Source: Nocardia cyriacigeorgica (lineage in GTDB: Bacteria; Actinomycetota; Actinomycetes; Mycobacteriales; Mycobacteriaceae). From it: a DNA stretch of 64,000 bases. The position numbers were made by a program, and so were the translations under genes. Of this stretch, positions 50,731-59,367 are shown one piece after another (positions within the stretch are counted from its first letter, which is position 1; each line of letters opens with the position of its first letter). Location: positions 104,432 to 168,431 of the forward strand of contig NZ_JARWNX010000059.1 of NCBI RefSeq assembly GCF_029868385.1. The letters are read 5' to 3'. The notes under the pieces are model-generated. The model worked only from the letters and a program-made list of their open reading frames with translations, was not told where the DNA came from and made no database searches.

Positions 50731-50909
50731 CAAAGCTCCTTGTCGGTCCATGCTGATGTCGGCAGAGCATTCGGCGCCTCGCCGAAGCCACATCTCGGCG
50801 GCGATCGGCGCGTCCATTCAGGCTCCCGGTTGAACCAGGCGCCGCACGAGTGGTAGGAGGGTGGCAAGGGCTGTCGGAGTCTGCGCTGCGACTGGGACGT
50901 ACCACCGCT

Positions 50910-50928
50910 AGTGGCATGGGAGTGGCAT
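50910..50928. repeat. AGTGGCAT direct repeat, 11-bp period
   Basis: AGTGGCAT at 50910-50917 and 50921-50928, separated by GGG. The 11-bp period puts both copies on one face of the helix. It lies 50 bp before the XRE gene and in the divergent gap with the frameshifted regulator, as an operator would. Confidence 0.5.
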
Positions 50929-50977
50929 TCTGTCCGCGACGGTGCGCGGTGCCGACAACGGTGGCAGTCTTGATGCC

Positions 50978-52120
50978 ATGTCAGCGGACACGGGTCGACT
51001 GATCAAACAGCTTCGTGCCGCCAAGGGGTGGAGTCAGGGCAGGCTCGCGGGCGAGCTGTCGAGGTCGTCGGGATGCAATATGACCCGCGAATACATCTCG
51101 CGACATTGGGAATCGGGCAAGACCGAGCCCTCGAACTTCTGGCTGCGGCACCTCGCGGCGGTGTTGGATTGCCCGTTGGAACTATTGGAGACCGATGTGA
51201 ACCGTCGCGAGTTCTTGTCCCATCTGGCGGCGACATCGGTAGCTCCGGTCGTGGCGTCTGATCTCCTGTCGCGCGGATTCTCTGCTCGCCTCCATGCCAG
51301 TGGTCCCACCGTGGACGAATGGGAAGCGACATTGGCGCGATACGGATCGGACTATATGAGCCAGGGAGCAGCCCAGATCCAGCAGCGGCTGGCCGCCGAT
51401 CTGGTCGTACTGCAACAGCAGTTGGATTCTCCGCGTATGTGGGCGGTTGCGGCTCGGCTGATGACGTTGTTCGCCAAGACCTATCCGGGTAGCGATGGTA
51501 GGAAAGCGATTTCGTGGTACCGGATGGCGGCGGAGGCTGCTGATCGGTCCGATGACTTCGGTATTCGGATCTGGGTGCGTGGGCGCGCCGCGATCGCGCT
51601 GGGGTACGAAGGTGCGTTGCTCCCGACCGCGCACGACTTCGCCGACCAGGCGCTCGCCATCTCCGGGCAGCACAGTCTGGGCAGACTGAACGCCATCTGG
51701 GGAAAGGCTCACGCGGCGGCGATATCCGGTGACCGAGCCACTGCGTATGAGCTGATCCATATCGGGCGACGTGAGTTCGATGTGTCGTACTCGGAGGAGC
51801 AGACCTCGGACTACGCGGTGCCGTGGTGGCGGATGAATGTCTTCCTATCCCTACTCGCCGCCCGTCTCGGCGACGAGAAGCTCGCAATCGAAGCGCAGGA
51901 GAACGCCCGCGCGGACCTACCACCGGAACTACCACGTTTCGCCACCCACCTGGAAATGCACCGTGGCCTGATGCTGGTCCGAGCGGGCGACCGAAGCGAA
52001 GGCATACGGCATGCCCGCGCAGCTCTCGAAGCGCTTCCCCCGGAGAAGCATTCGCTCACCCTGCGCATGCTGATGGGGGAGATCAGCGGTGTGGAATCCG
52101 CAGGCGCCGAGTCTCACTGA
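50978..52120 (+). CDS. XRE-family regulator with helical-repeat (TPR-like) sensor domain
   Basis: The protein is 380 residues. An XRE helix-turn-helix occupies about 8-70 (IKQLRAAKGWSQGRLAGEL...REYISRHWESGKTEPSNFWLRHLAAVL). A VNRREFLSHLAATSVAP segment of the type seen in actinobacterial XRE-TPR proteins follows. The remaining ~270 residues are helical repeats with TPR-like pairs (AISWYRMAAEAADRSDD, AIEAQENARADLPPE, GIRHARAALEALPPE), presumably sensing a peptide or partner. Such regulators are abundant in Streptomyces and Nocardia, often in accessory regions. The downstream DUF4288-like gene is a possible partner. Confidence 0.85.
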   Translation: MSADTGRLIKQLRAAKGWSQGRLAGELSRSSGCNMTREYISRHWESGKTEPSNFWLRHLAAVLDCPLELLETDVNRREFLSHLAATSVAPVVASDLLSRGFSARLHASGPTVDEWEATLARYGSDYMSQGAAQIQQRLAADLVVLQQQLDSPRMWAVAARLMTLFAKTYPGSDGRKAISWYRMAAEAADRSDDFGIRIWVRGRAAIALGYEGALLPTAHDFADQALAISGQHSLGRLNAIWGKAHAAAISGDRATAYELIHIGRREFDVSYSEEQTSDYAVPWWRMNVFLSLLAARLGDEKLAIEAQENARADLPPELPRFATHLEMHRGLMLVRAGDRSEGIRHARAALEALPPEKHSLTLRMLMGEISGVESAGAESH

Positions 52121-52162
52121 ACAGTGTCACGGCGCGGTGTGGCATCTAGAATTCGGCCGTGG

Positions 52163-52534
52163 ATGGACAATCGAGCCGTGACCGACCCGCGTGACAACAG
52201 CTCGTCGAACAGCCGCAAAGCTTACATCGCATTGATCGTCTACGAACTGGGCAAACGTGGTGGCCAGGGCGTCTTCTACCGCGAGGATTTCGTGCTCGTA
52301 TGGGCGGAGAATCTCGAGCAGGCTCGCGAGCTGGCCGAACGTCATGTGCGGAACGAGGTGTACGAGTCCGAGGGCGGCAGCTTCGTCAGGCTCTACGCGG
52401 TGGTCGATGTGAACGAGGCTACGGAGTCATTGGATTCGGATGGCACCGTCGATCTGTATTCGCGACACTTCTCCAGCGTCGACGATTACAGGTCCTTCGA
52501 GATGTTCCTCGGGGGTAAGGACCCATTGGCATAG
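52163..52534 (+). CDS. DUF4288-like small protein
   Basis: The protein is 123 residues from the ATG at 52163 (GTG 52178 is an alternative). After a Ser/Asn-rich front, AYIALIVYELGKRGGQGVFY and EDFVLVWAENLEQARELAERHV form a strand-helix pattern, then RLYAVVDVNEATESLD and VDLYSRHFSSVDDYRSFE. This resembles the DUF4288 family (short proteins of unknown role in varied bacteria). TAGAAT (52147-52152) lies just upstream. It follows the XRE regulator by 42 bp. Confidence 0.7.
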   Translation: MDNRAVTDPRDNSSSNSRKAYIALIVYELGKRGGQGVFYREDFVLVWAENLEQARELAERHVRNEVYESEGGSFVRLYAVVDVNEATESLDSDGTVDLYSRHFSSVDDYRSFEMFLGGKDPLA

Positions 52535-52971
52535 GTGTGGAACGAGCAGCGGGCCCGGTGGTCGTGTGGCAGTAGTTCCATGGCGCTCTGCTCCGGGGTG
52601 CGCATCCTGTCTCCGACCAGGTGCCGAAGCGGGATCTCCATGGATCGACCCGCGCCCGATGGCCGGGGACGCACAGTATGTGACGACCGCGCGTGAGGGC
52701 TATGTGATAGTTCGGCAATTGCGGTGAAAGAACGCGGACATATCCGCATATGAGTATCAAATCTCGAAAATATCTGGTGTTCGAGGAGAGGTGTCTGATG
52801 TGTGGCCGTTCGATGACGTGAGGGGCCGCGCCGTCCCAGCGCCGGACTCGCCCGTAGATCGGGGCGAGCGGATCGCGTGCTATCGGCGGTGAGGGCGCCG
52901 ATCGGCACCTATGCCGCTCTGCGGATCAAATTCACCTTCAACCCCGCGACTGCGGCAATATGATGGGCTCT
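52535..52971. other. 437-bp intergenic region, AT-richer, no supported gene
   Basis: Contains an AT-rich patch at 52735-52785 with the inverted repeat CTCGAA (52763-52768)/TTCGAG (52780-52785). A leftward frame (52486-52908) is open but its composition is poor and it overlaps the DUF4288-like gene, so I do not call it. The right end carries the promoter of the TOBE regulator. Confidence 0.4.
52959..52971 (+). promoter_or_regulatory. -10 and leaderless start of the molybdate regulator
   Basis: TATGAT (52959-52964), seven bases, then GTG at 52972. A loose -35 (TTCAAC) is 16 bp upstream. No ribosome site precedes the GTG. Confidence 0.5.
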
Positions 52972-53370
52972 GTGGCGAATCTACGGATCAGTGAAGTGGC
53001 CGGGCTGCTGGGGGTCAGTGACGATACTGTGCGGCGCTGGATTGATCAGGGGCGGCTCTCCTCTATTCAGCTGGAGAACGGGCGTAAGGGGGTGAGTGGG
53101 CGGGAACTGGCCGAGTTCTTGCGGTCTACGGCCGAGGCGCCCGCGCCGGGGGTCACGGTCGCTGCGTCGGCGCGTAATCGGATGCGCGGGATCGTGACCA
53201 GGGTGGTGAAGGACACCGTGATGGCGCAGGTGGAGATGCAGGCGGGGCCGTTCCGGCTGGTGTCGCTGCTGAGTCGGGAGTCGGTGGACGAGCTGGGGCT
53301 GGAAGTCGGCAGTGTCGCTGTCGCGTCGGTGAAGTCCACGCATGTCGTGGTGGAGATACCGGAAAGTTGA
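52972..53370 (+). CDS. HTH-TOBE molybdate-responsive regulator / molbindin-like protein
   Basis: The protein is 132 residues from the GTG at 52972 (ATG 52960 and 52963 also in frame). An excisionase/MerR-type helix-turn-helix comes first (LRISEVAGLLGVSDDTVRRW, IDQGRLSS), then a linker and a Mop/TOBE domain (SARNRMRGIVTRVVKDTVMAQVEM to VAVASVKSTHVVVEIPES). It binds molybdate or tungstate through the TOBE part and presumably DNA through the other, playing the role of ModE. The stop overlaps the modA start region, so it is translationally coupled with modABC. Confidence 0.88.
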   Translation: MANLRISEVAGLLGVSDDTVRRWIDQGRLSSIQLENGRKGVSGRELAEFLRSTAEAPAPGVTVAASARNRMRGIVTRVVKDTVMAQVEMQAGPFRLVSLLSRESVDELGLEVGSVAVASVKSTHVVVEIPES

Positions 53371-54152
53371 TGAGGATGCACATGATGCGTGGCGCAGGCG
53401 CCATCGCGGCCGCCGCCCTGGTGGTCGGCCTGGCCGGATGCGGTTCGGACGACTCGTCCGCCGGTGGACACGAGGTCTCGGGCACGGTGACGGTGTTCGC
53501 GGCCGCCTCGCTGACCGAGACGTTCACCGAACTCGGTAAGCAGTTCGAAGCCGCGCACCCAGGGGTGACGGTCGTCTACAGCTTCGGCCCGAGTTCGGGG
53601 TTGGCCGAGCAGATCAATCAGGGCGCACCGGCCGATGTGTTCGCCTCGGCGGCGCCGAAGAACATGCAGCAGGTCCGCGATACCGGTGAGGTGACCGTCG
53701 AGCCGGTGGTCTTCGTCCGTAACCGGCTCGAGATCGCGGTGCCGAAGGGCAACCCTGGACAGATCACCGGCCTCGCCGATTTCGGCCGGACCGAGCCGAC
53801 GCTCGCATTGTGCGCCGAACAGGTGCCGTGCGGCGCGGCCGCGGACAAGGTATTCGAGTCCGCGGGAATCACACCGCAGCCCGATACCCGTGAGCAGGAT
53901 GTGAAGGCGGTGCTCACCAAGGTCACTCTCGGTGAGGTGGACGCCGGGCTGGTGTATCGCACCGATGTGCAGGCCGCGGGCGAGACGGTCGAGGGGATCG
54001 ACTTCCCGGAATCGTCCACAGCGGTCAACGACTATCCGGTCGCTCCGCTGGCGAACGGCCCGAATGCCACGGCCGCCGCGGCGTTCGTGGAGTTCGTGAC
54101 CTCGGAACAGGCGGCGCCGGTCTTCACCGCGGCGGGATTCGACACGCCGTGA
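53370..54152 (+). CDS. modA: Molybdate ABC transporter substrate-binding lipoprotein
   Basis: The protein is 260 residues. I take the ATG at 53370, which shares one base with the preceding stop codon; ATGs at 53376 and 53382 are alternatives. The signal peptide ends in the lipobox LAGC. The ModA fold is shown by VTVFAAASLTETFTELGKQF, YSFGPSSGLAEQINQGAPADVFASA and a C-terminal GLVYRTDVQAAG. Ser and Ala-Ser residues in these blocks bind the oxyanion. It captures molybdate outside the membrane for ModBC. The stop overlaps the modB GTG (GTGA). Confidence 0.95.
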   Translation: MRMHMMRGAGAIAAAALVVGLAGCGSDDSSAGGHEVSGTVTVFAAASLTETFTELGKQFEAAHPGVTVVYSFGPSSGLAEQINQGAPADVFASAAPKNMQQVRDTGEVTVEPVVFVRNRLEIAVPKGNPGQITGLADFGRTEPTLALCAEQVPCGAAADKVFESAGITPQPDTREQDVKAVLTKVTLGEVDAGLVYRTDVQAAGETVEGIDFPESSTAVNDYPVAPLANGPNATAAAAFVEFVTSEQAAPVFTAAGFDTP

Positions 54153-54961
54153 CCACCTCCGCGCGACGGCGGGCGGTGCGGGCGCGACGGCCGATCGCGC
54201 TGATGTTGCCCGCCGTGTGCGGGCTCGCCTTCCTCGTGGTGCCGTTGATCGGGCTGCTGATCAGGGCACCGTGGGCCGCCCTGCCGAGCCGTTTGTTCAG
54301 CGCCGAAGTCGGTGAGGCGCTGCGACTTTCGCTGGTGTGCGCGTCGACGGCGACCGTGGTGTGCCTGGTGTTCGGCATTCCGCTGGCGTGGCTGCTGGCG
54401 CGGGCGAACCTGCCGGGGCGCGGACTGATCCGGGCGCTGGTGACGGTGCCACTCGTGCTGCCGCCGGTGGTCGGTGGCGTCGCATTGCTGCTGGTGCTCG
54501 GGCGGCGCGGGCTGATCGGACGCTACCTGTACGAGTGGTTCGGTGTTTCGCTCCCGTTCACGACCGCCGGGGTGATCGTGGCGGAGGCATTCGTCGCGAT
54601 GCCGTTTCTGGTGATCTCGGTGGAAGGTGCGCTGCGGGCGGCCGATCCTCGCTTCGAGGAGGCGGCGGCGACACTGGGAGCTGGCGGCTGGTACACCTTC
54701 CGCCGGGTCACGCTGCCCTCGGTGCTGCCGGGCGTGGTGGCGGGAACAGTCCTGTGCTGGGCGCGCGCGCTGGGCGAATTCGGCGCCACGATCACCTTCG
54801 CTGGCAACTTTCCCGGCCGCACCACCACCATGCCGCTCGCGGTCTATCTGGCGCTGGAGACCGACCCGGCGGCGGCGATCGTGCTGAGCCTCGTGCTGCT
54901 GGCCGTATCGGTAGGTGTGCTGGTCGCATTGCGGGAGCGTTGGATTAGAGGTGCGGTATGA
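54149..54961 (+). CDS. modB: Molybdate ABC transporter permease
   Basis: The protein is 270 residues with a GTG start and five to six transmembrane helices (LMLPAVCGLAFLVVPLIGLL first). The cytoplasmic coupling loop is EEAAATLGAGGWYTFRRVTLPSVLPG with the conserved Gly, and ARALGEFGATITFAGNFPGRTTTMPLAVY is typical of ModB. It overlaps modA and modC by 4 bp each. Confidence 0.95.
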   Translation: MTTSARRRAVRARRPIALMLPAVCGLAFLVVPLIGLLIRAPWAALPSRLFSAEVGEALRLSLVCASTATVVCLVFGIPLAWLLARANLPGRGLIRALVTVPLVLPPVVGGVALLLVLGRRGLIGRYLYEWFGVSLPFTTAGVIVAEAFVAMPFLVISVEGALRAADPRFEEAAATLGAGGWYTFRRVTLPSVLPGVVAGTVLCWARALGEFGATITFAGNFPGRTTTMPLAVYLALETDPAAAIVLSLVLLAVSVGVLVALRERWIRGAV

Positions 54962-56007
54962 CGGTGGACGCCGAACTGCGCGTGCGGCGCGGATCGTTCA
55001 CGCTCGACCTTCCACTGCATGTGGAGCCGGGCGAAGTGGTTGCCCTACTCGGCCCCAACGGCGCGGGTAAGACCACGGCGTTGCGGGCACTCGCCGGCCT
55101 GCTCGCCTTGACCGACGGATATCTGGGTCTCGACGGAAAGCGCTGGGACACACCGCCATCGGTGTTCGTGGCCGCCGAGCACCGTGAGGTCGGTGTCGTC
55201 TTCCAGGATTACCTGCTGTTCGGTCATATGTCGGCGCTGGACAATGTCGCGTTCGGTCTTCGCGCGCGCGGAATGCGACGCGCACCCGCCAGGGAACGCG
55301 CCGAACAATGGCTTACTCGGGTCGGTCTCGGCGACTGCGCCCACCGCAAGCCCCGCGCCCTGTCCGGCGGGCAGGCCCAGCGGGTGGCCTTGGCTCGCGC
55401 GCTGGTCACCGAACCTCAGCTGCTGCTGTTGGACGAGCCGCTGGCCGCCCTCGACGCCGGAACCAGGCTCGCGGTACGCGCCGACCTCGCTCAGCATCTG
55501 CGCGACTATCCGGGACATACGGTGCTGGTCACCCACGATCCGCTCGATGCGATGGTGCTGGCGGACCGGTTGATCATCATCGAGGACGGCGCCGTCGTAC
55601 AGCAGGGCGCTCCCGCCGAGGTCGCGGCCCGGCCGCGCTCGGATTACGTCGCCCATCTCATGGGTCTGAACCTGTACCGCGGCACCGCAACGGGCACGGA
55701 CGTGACGCTCGACGGCGGCGGCGCCCTCACCATCGCGGAACCGGCCGAAGGCTCGGTGTACGTGGCCTTCGCGCCGCACGCCGTCGGCCTCTATCCGCAT
55801 CAGCCCGTCGGTAGTCCACGCAACAGCTGGCCGGTCACGATCACCGGAATCGAACAGCACGCCCACACCACCCGCGTCCGGCTCGACGGCACCCCACCGG
55901 TCCTGGCCGACATCACCCCGGCCACCGTCGCCGAACTCGAGCTACGTCCGGGGCAGCAGCTGTGGGCGACGGTGAAAGCCACCGAGACCCGCGCCTATCC
56001 GGCCTGA
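54958..56007 (+). CDS. modC: Molybdate ABC transporter ATP-binding protein
   Basis: The protein is 349 residues. The ATPase domain has Walker A GPNGAGKTT (about 32-40), Q-loop FQDYLLF, signature LSGGQAQRV, Walker B LLLLDEPLAALD and VTHDPLDAM. The last ~120 residues are a regulatory TOBE-like domain (VYVAFAPHAVGLYPHQP...LWATVKATETRAYPA). It powers molybdate import. As TOBE domains of ModC can bind molybdate, it may be inhibited when the cell is replete. It overlaps modB by 4 bp and converges with the prolyl oligopeptidase gene. Confidence 0.95.
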   Translation: MTVDAELRVRRGSFTLDLPLHVEPGEVVALLGPNGAGKTTALRALAGLLALTDGYLGLDGKRWDTPPSVFVAAEHREVGVVFQDYLLFGHMSALDNVAFGLRARGMRRAPARERAEQWLTRVGLGDCAHRKPRALSGGQAQRVALARALVTEPQLLLLDEPLAALDAGTRLAVRADLAQHLRDYPGHTVLVTHDPLDAMVLADRLIIIEDGAVVQQGAPAEVAARPRSDYVAHLMGLNLYRGTATGTDVTLDGGGALTIAEPAEGSVYVAFAPHAVGLYPHQPVGSPRNSWPVTITGIEQHAHTTRVRLDGTPPVLADITPATVAELELRPGQQLWATVKATETRAYPA

Positions 56008-56044
56008 CAGGTAGCCGCGCGCACGCGACGTTCTGCCGTGACCA

Positions 56045-58102
56045 TCACTTCTGCTTCTCCACCAACATCTGCGTGAAGAACTCATAGATCAACGCCGCCT
56101 GGAACGCCGACTGCTTGTTGTCGGCCGCGCCGCCGTGCCCACCTTCGATGTTCTCGTGGTACCAGACCTTGTGCCCGAGTTCTTCCAGCAGCGCCGCCAT
56201 CTTGCGGGCATGGCCGGGGTGGACGCGGTCGTCGCGGGTGGAGGTGGTGAGCAGGATGGGCGGGTAGGGCGCGTCGGCGCGGACGTGCTGGTAGGGGGAG
56301 TATTTGCCGAGGTACTCCCATTCCTCCGGGTCGTCGGGGTCGCCATATTCGGCCATCCAGGAGGCGCCCGCGAGCAGCAGGTGGTACCGCTTCATATCGA
56401 GTAGCGGGACCTGGCAGACGATGCCACCGAACAGTTCGGGGTAGCGGGTGAGCATGACGCCCATGAGTAGGCCGCCGTTGGAACCGCCGACGGCGCCGAG
56501 CTGTTCGTGGGTGGTGATACCGCGGGCGACCAGGTCGCGGGCGATGGCGGCGAAATCCTCATACACCTTGTGCCGGTTGGCTTTCTGCACCGAGGTGTGC
56601 CATTCGGGGCCGTACTCGCCGCCGCCACGGATATTGGTCATCACCCAGGTGCCGCCGCGTTCCAGCCAGCCCATACCGGAGGCGCCGCTGTAGGCGGGTG
56701 TGCGAGAGACCTCGAAGCCGCCGTAACCGGACATCACGGTCGGTCGCGGCGAATCCTTGTGGTCGCGGTGGCGGATGACGAAGTACGGCACCATGGTTCC
56801 GTCATCGGAGCGGGCGAAGAACTGTTCGGTCTCGATGCCATCGGTGTCGAAGAAGCCCGGTTCCTGTTTGAGGCGGGTGGTCGCACCACCGACGGAACTC
56901 GCGAGCAGTGTGGTCGGGGTGGTGAATCCGCTTGTGGTGAGCATGAATTCGTCGCCACCCTCGAGCGGATCGAGGTTCATCACACCGGTGGTCGACATCG
57001 GTGGGGTGTCGGCCAGCGATTCCCGGCGCCAGCCGTCGGCTCCCGGAGTGAGCACGTACAGCTTCGTCTGCACATCCTCGAGGGTGACGAGCAGCAGATG
57101 GTTCTCGGTCCAGCCGTAGCCGTGCAGCGAGGTGTGTGTGTCGGGTTCGAAGATCACTTCGAAATCCCGTCCACCGGCGAGGAATTCCTCGAAGTTCACC
57201 GCGAGCAGGGCACCCGCCGGATAGGTCGTCGACCCGACCTCCCACGGTGACTTCACCCGGATCAGCAGCCAATCCTTGTACCAGGACTCACTGGCGTCCG
57301 AGGGCGTCTCCAGATGCCGCCAGCCGCCATCGGCCTCCAGCAGATACACCTCTTCGTTGAAGAAATCGGTGGCGCGGCCCAGGTAGTGACGCTCGTAGCC
57401 GGGGGTGCGGTCGTAGCCCGCCGAGACCGCGACGTCACCCGATTCGCCCTCGAACACCGTCTCCGCCTCGGTCAGCGGGGTGCCGCGGTGCCAGCGTTTG
57501 GCAATACGCGGATACCCGGAGTCGGTGAGCGAATCGGGGCCGAAGTCGGTGCCCACATACACCGAGTCGATATCGATCCAGCTGATCTGCGATTTCGCCT
57601 CCGGCAGGAAGAATCCACCGTCCTCGGGTGCGATGAATGTCCTGGTCTCCAGATCGAATTCGCGCACCACCTTGGCGTCGGCACCGCCACGCGAGAGTGA
57701 GATGAGCGCGCGGCTCTGCGCGGGCCGCAGCACGCCCGCGCCACCCCACACCCAGTTCTCGTCCTCGGCGGCGGCGAGGGCGTCGAGGTCGATCAGCACA
57801 TCCCAGTCGGGGGTATCGGTGGCGTATTCGGCGAAGGTGGTGCGCCGCCACAGCCCGCGCGGATGTTCGGCATCGCGCCAGTAGTTGTACAGCCAGCTAC
57901 CGCGACGGCCCGGATAGGCGATCTTGGTATCGGTATCGAGCATGTCGAGGATGCGGCGCTGCAACTCGGTGAACCGGTCGGTCGAGGCGAAGCGCTCCAC
58001 GACGACCTCATTGTGCGCGCGGGCGAAGTCGAGGGCGGCCTCGCCGGTCACCTCTTCCAGCCACAGATAGGGGTCGGTCACCTTTTCCTCAACGCCGCTC
58101 AT
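56045..58102 (-). CDS. Prolyl oligopeptidase family serine peptidase (S9A)
   Basis: The protein is 685 residues from the ATG at 58102. The N-terminal region (TDPYLWLEEVTGEAALDFARAHN) leads to a seven-bladed propeller, and the C-terminal alpha/beta hydrolase has GGSNGGLLMGVML (Ser), TSTRDDRVHPGHA (Asp) and EGGHGGAADN (His). It cleaves peptides after proline, with the propeller excluding folded proteins. There is no signal peptide, so it acts in the cytosol, probably in peptide recycling. The length is normal. It converges with modC. Confidence 0.94.
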   Translation of the reverse strand: MSGVEEKVTDPYLWLEEVTGEAALDFARAHNEVVVERFASTDRFTELQRRILDMLDTDTKIAYPGRRGSWLYNYWRDAEHPRGLWRRTTFAEYATDTPDWDVLIDLDALAAAEDENWVWGGAGVLRPAQSRALISLSRGGADAKVVREFDLETRTFIAPEDGGFFLPEAKSQISWIDIDSVYVGTDFGPDSLTDSGYPRIAKRWHRGTPLTEAETVFEGESGDVAVSAGYDRTPGYERHYLGRATDFFNEEVYLLEADGGWRHLETPSDASESWYKDWLLIRVKSPWEVGSTTYPAGALLAVNFEEFLAGGRDFEVIFEPDTHTSLHGYGWTENHLLLVTLEDVQTKLYVLTPGADGWRRESLADTPPMSTTGVMNLDPLEGGDEFMLTTSGFTTPTTLLASSVGGATTRLKQEPGFFDTDGIETEQFFARSDDGTMVPYFVIRHRDHKDSPRPTVMSGYGGFEVSRTPAYSGASGMGWLERGGTWVMTNIRGGGEYGPEWHTSVQKANRHKVYEDFAAIARDLVARGITTHEQLGAVGGSNGGLLMGVMLTRYPELFGGIVCQVPLLDMKRYHLLLAGASWMAEYGDPDDPEEWEYLGKYSPYQHVRADAPYPPILLTTSTRDDRVHPGHARKMAALLEELGHKVWYHENIEGGHGGAADNKQSAFQAALIYEFFTQMLVEKQK

Positions 58103-58209
58103 GCCCACATTGTTGCCCAGTGGTGACGACCACCACGCGGCTACCCGATGCGGCCGCGCCCGAGACATAGGATGAGCTGCTCGAATGCCGAACGATCCAG
58201 GAGGTCGCC

Positions 58210-59184
58210 GTGCCGCCGTTCTTATGGGAGCAGCACAGCTGCCTGCCGCTGCTACCGACCGCCGACATCACCGAGCTGGCGCGGTATCCGCTCGGCACCT
58301 ACCTGTCGGTGAACGTGGGCTATTCGCCGCAGACGAGCACCGACACTCTCGCGCTCCTGTACGGGTTCCGCCGTGATGCCCTGGCCGACGGGCGGTTCCG
58401 CCTGGTCACGAAGGTTTCCGAGATCGGCGACACGGACACCATCGCGCTCGCTTTCGACCTCGAGGATGCGGGCCCACTCGACGGCGACCTGGACAATGTG
58501 GTCCGATTCCGTGATCTCGGCGTCCGCTCCCTGCTACCCACCTACAACCACGCGAACGCCGCGGGCTGCGGCTGCCTCGACACCGAGGACACCGGGCTCA
58601 CCGCCTACGGGCGCGATCTGGTGCGCGCGTTGAACGCGGCAGGCGTCTTCGTCGACGGAGCACACTGTTCCCGTCGCACCGGCCTGGACCTGGCCGAACA
58701 CACCGCCGCCCCGATGATCTACAGCCACGCCAATTTCGATGCGGTGTGGGCGCATCCGCGCAATATCACCGATGAACAGGCGAGGGCCTGTGCGGAGACC
58801 GGTGGCGTCATCGGCGTCAACGGCGTCGGGATCTTCCTCGGACGCAATGGTGCCGACGAGCGCGCCGAACGGGTCGCGGCCATGGCCGACCACATCGAAT
58901 ACGGTGCGGAACTGCTCGGTATCGACCATATCGGCATCGGCTCCGACTATTCGTTCGACGCCGACGATTTCAATCACGAGATCCGCACCAACCCCGGCGC
59001 GTTCTCCGATGCCTACACCCGGTGGGGCCCATTGCAGTGGACCCCACCGGAAGACCTGCTCGGCATGTCCGGGGTCACCGGACTGGACGAGGTGCTCGCC
59101 GCCCGTGGATTCTCCGAATCCGATCGCGCGGCGGTGTTCGGCGGCAATTTCCGTCGCGTCGCCGAGCAGGTCTGGCAGGACTGA
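58210..59184 (+). CDS. Membrane dipeptidase family (M19) protein with altered metal motif
   Basis: The protein is 324 residues with a GTG start preceded by AGGAGG (58199-58204). It follows the amidohydrolase-like renal dipeptidase fold: DLEDAGPL, LLPTYNHANAAG, GVFVDGAHCS, IYSHANFDAVWAHPRNI and IGIGSDYSFD. The usual N-terminal metal-binding HxD reads WEQHSCLPL, so the Asp is Cys. A subfamily with this QHxCLPL start may exist; whether it binds two metals is open. The gene is divergent from the prolyl oligopeptidase, so both may deal with peptides. Confidence 0.85.
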   Translation: MPPFLWEQHSCLPLLPTADITELARYPLGTYLSVNVGYSPQTSTDTLALLYGFRRDALADGRFRLVTKVSEIGDTDTIALAFDLEDAGPLDGDLDNVVRFRDLGVRSLLPTYNHANAAGCGCLDTEDTGLTAYGRDLVRALNAAGVFVDGAHCSRRTGLDLAEHTAAPMIYSHANFDAVWAHPRNITDEQARACAETGGVIGVNGVGIFLGRNGADERAERVAAMADHIEYGAELLGIDHIGIGSDYSFDADDFNHEIRTNPGAFSDAYTRWGPLQWTPPEDLLGMSGVTGLDEVLAARGFSESDRAAVFGGNFRRVAEQVWQD

Positions 59185-59367
59185 ACGTCAGCGCGCCGTC
59201 CACTTGGCGCAGCGCTGAGTGAGGAAGGGCATCACGATCCACTGCCGCGACCGAGGTCGGCACGATGAGTGTCAGCCGCACCGGCGTGGCCGTGGAGTCG
59301 AGAAGCGGCGCGGTGCCGAGCAGTCGGAAGTCCCTGGCGGCCGCGCGGATCCGCCACGGTATCTGCC
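59185..59367. other. Convergent spacer, nothing recognised
   Basis: 183 bp between the dipeptidase and reductase stops. No coding signal, and no strong hairpin was found. Confidence 0.4.

Noticed and set aside
52486..52908. 140-codon leftward frame in the region after the DUF4288-like gene
   Set aside because: Overlaps the end of the DUF4288-like gene, has no clear ribosome site, and shows no recognisable fold. An internal ATG giving MEIPLRHLVGDRM onward was considered, but there is too little support.
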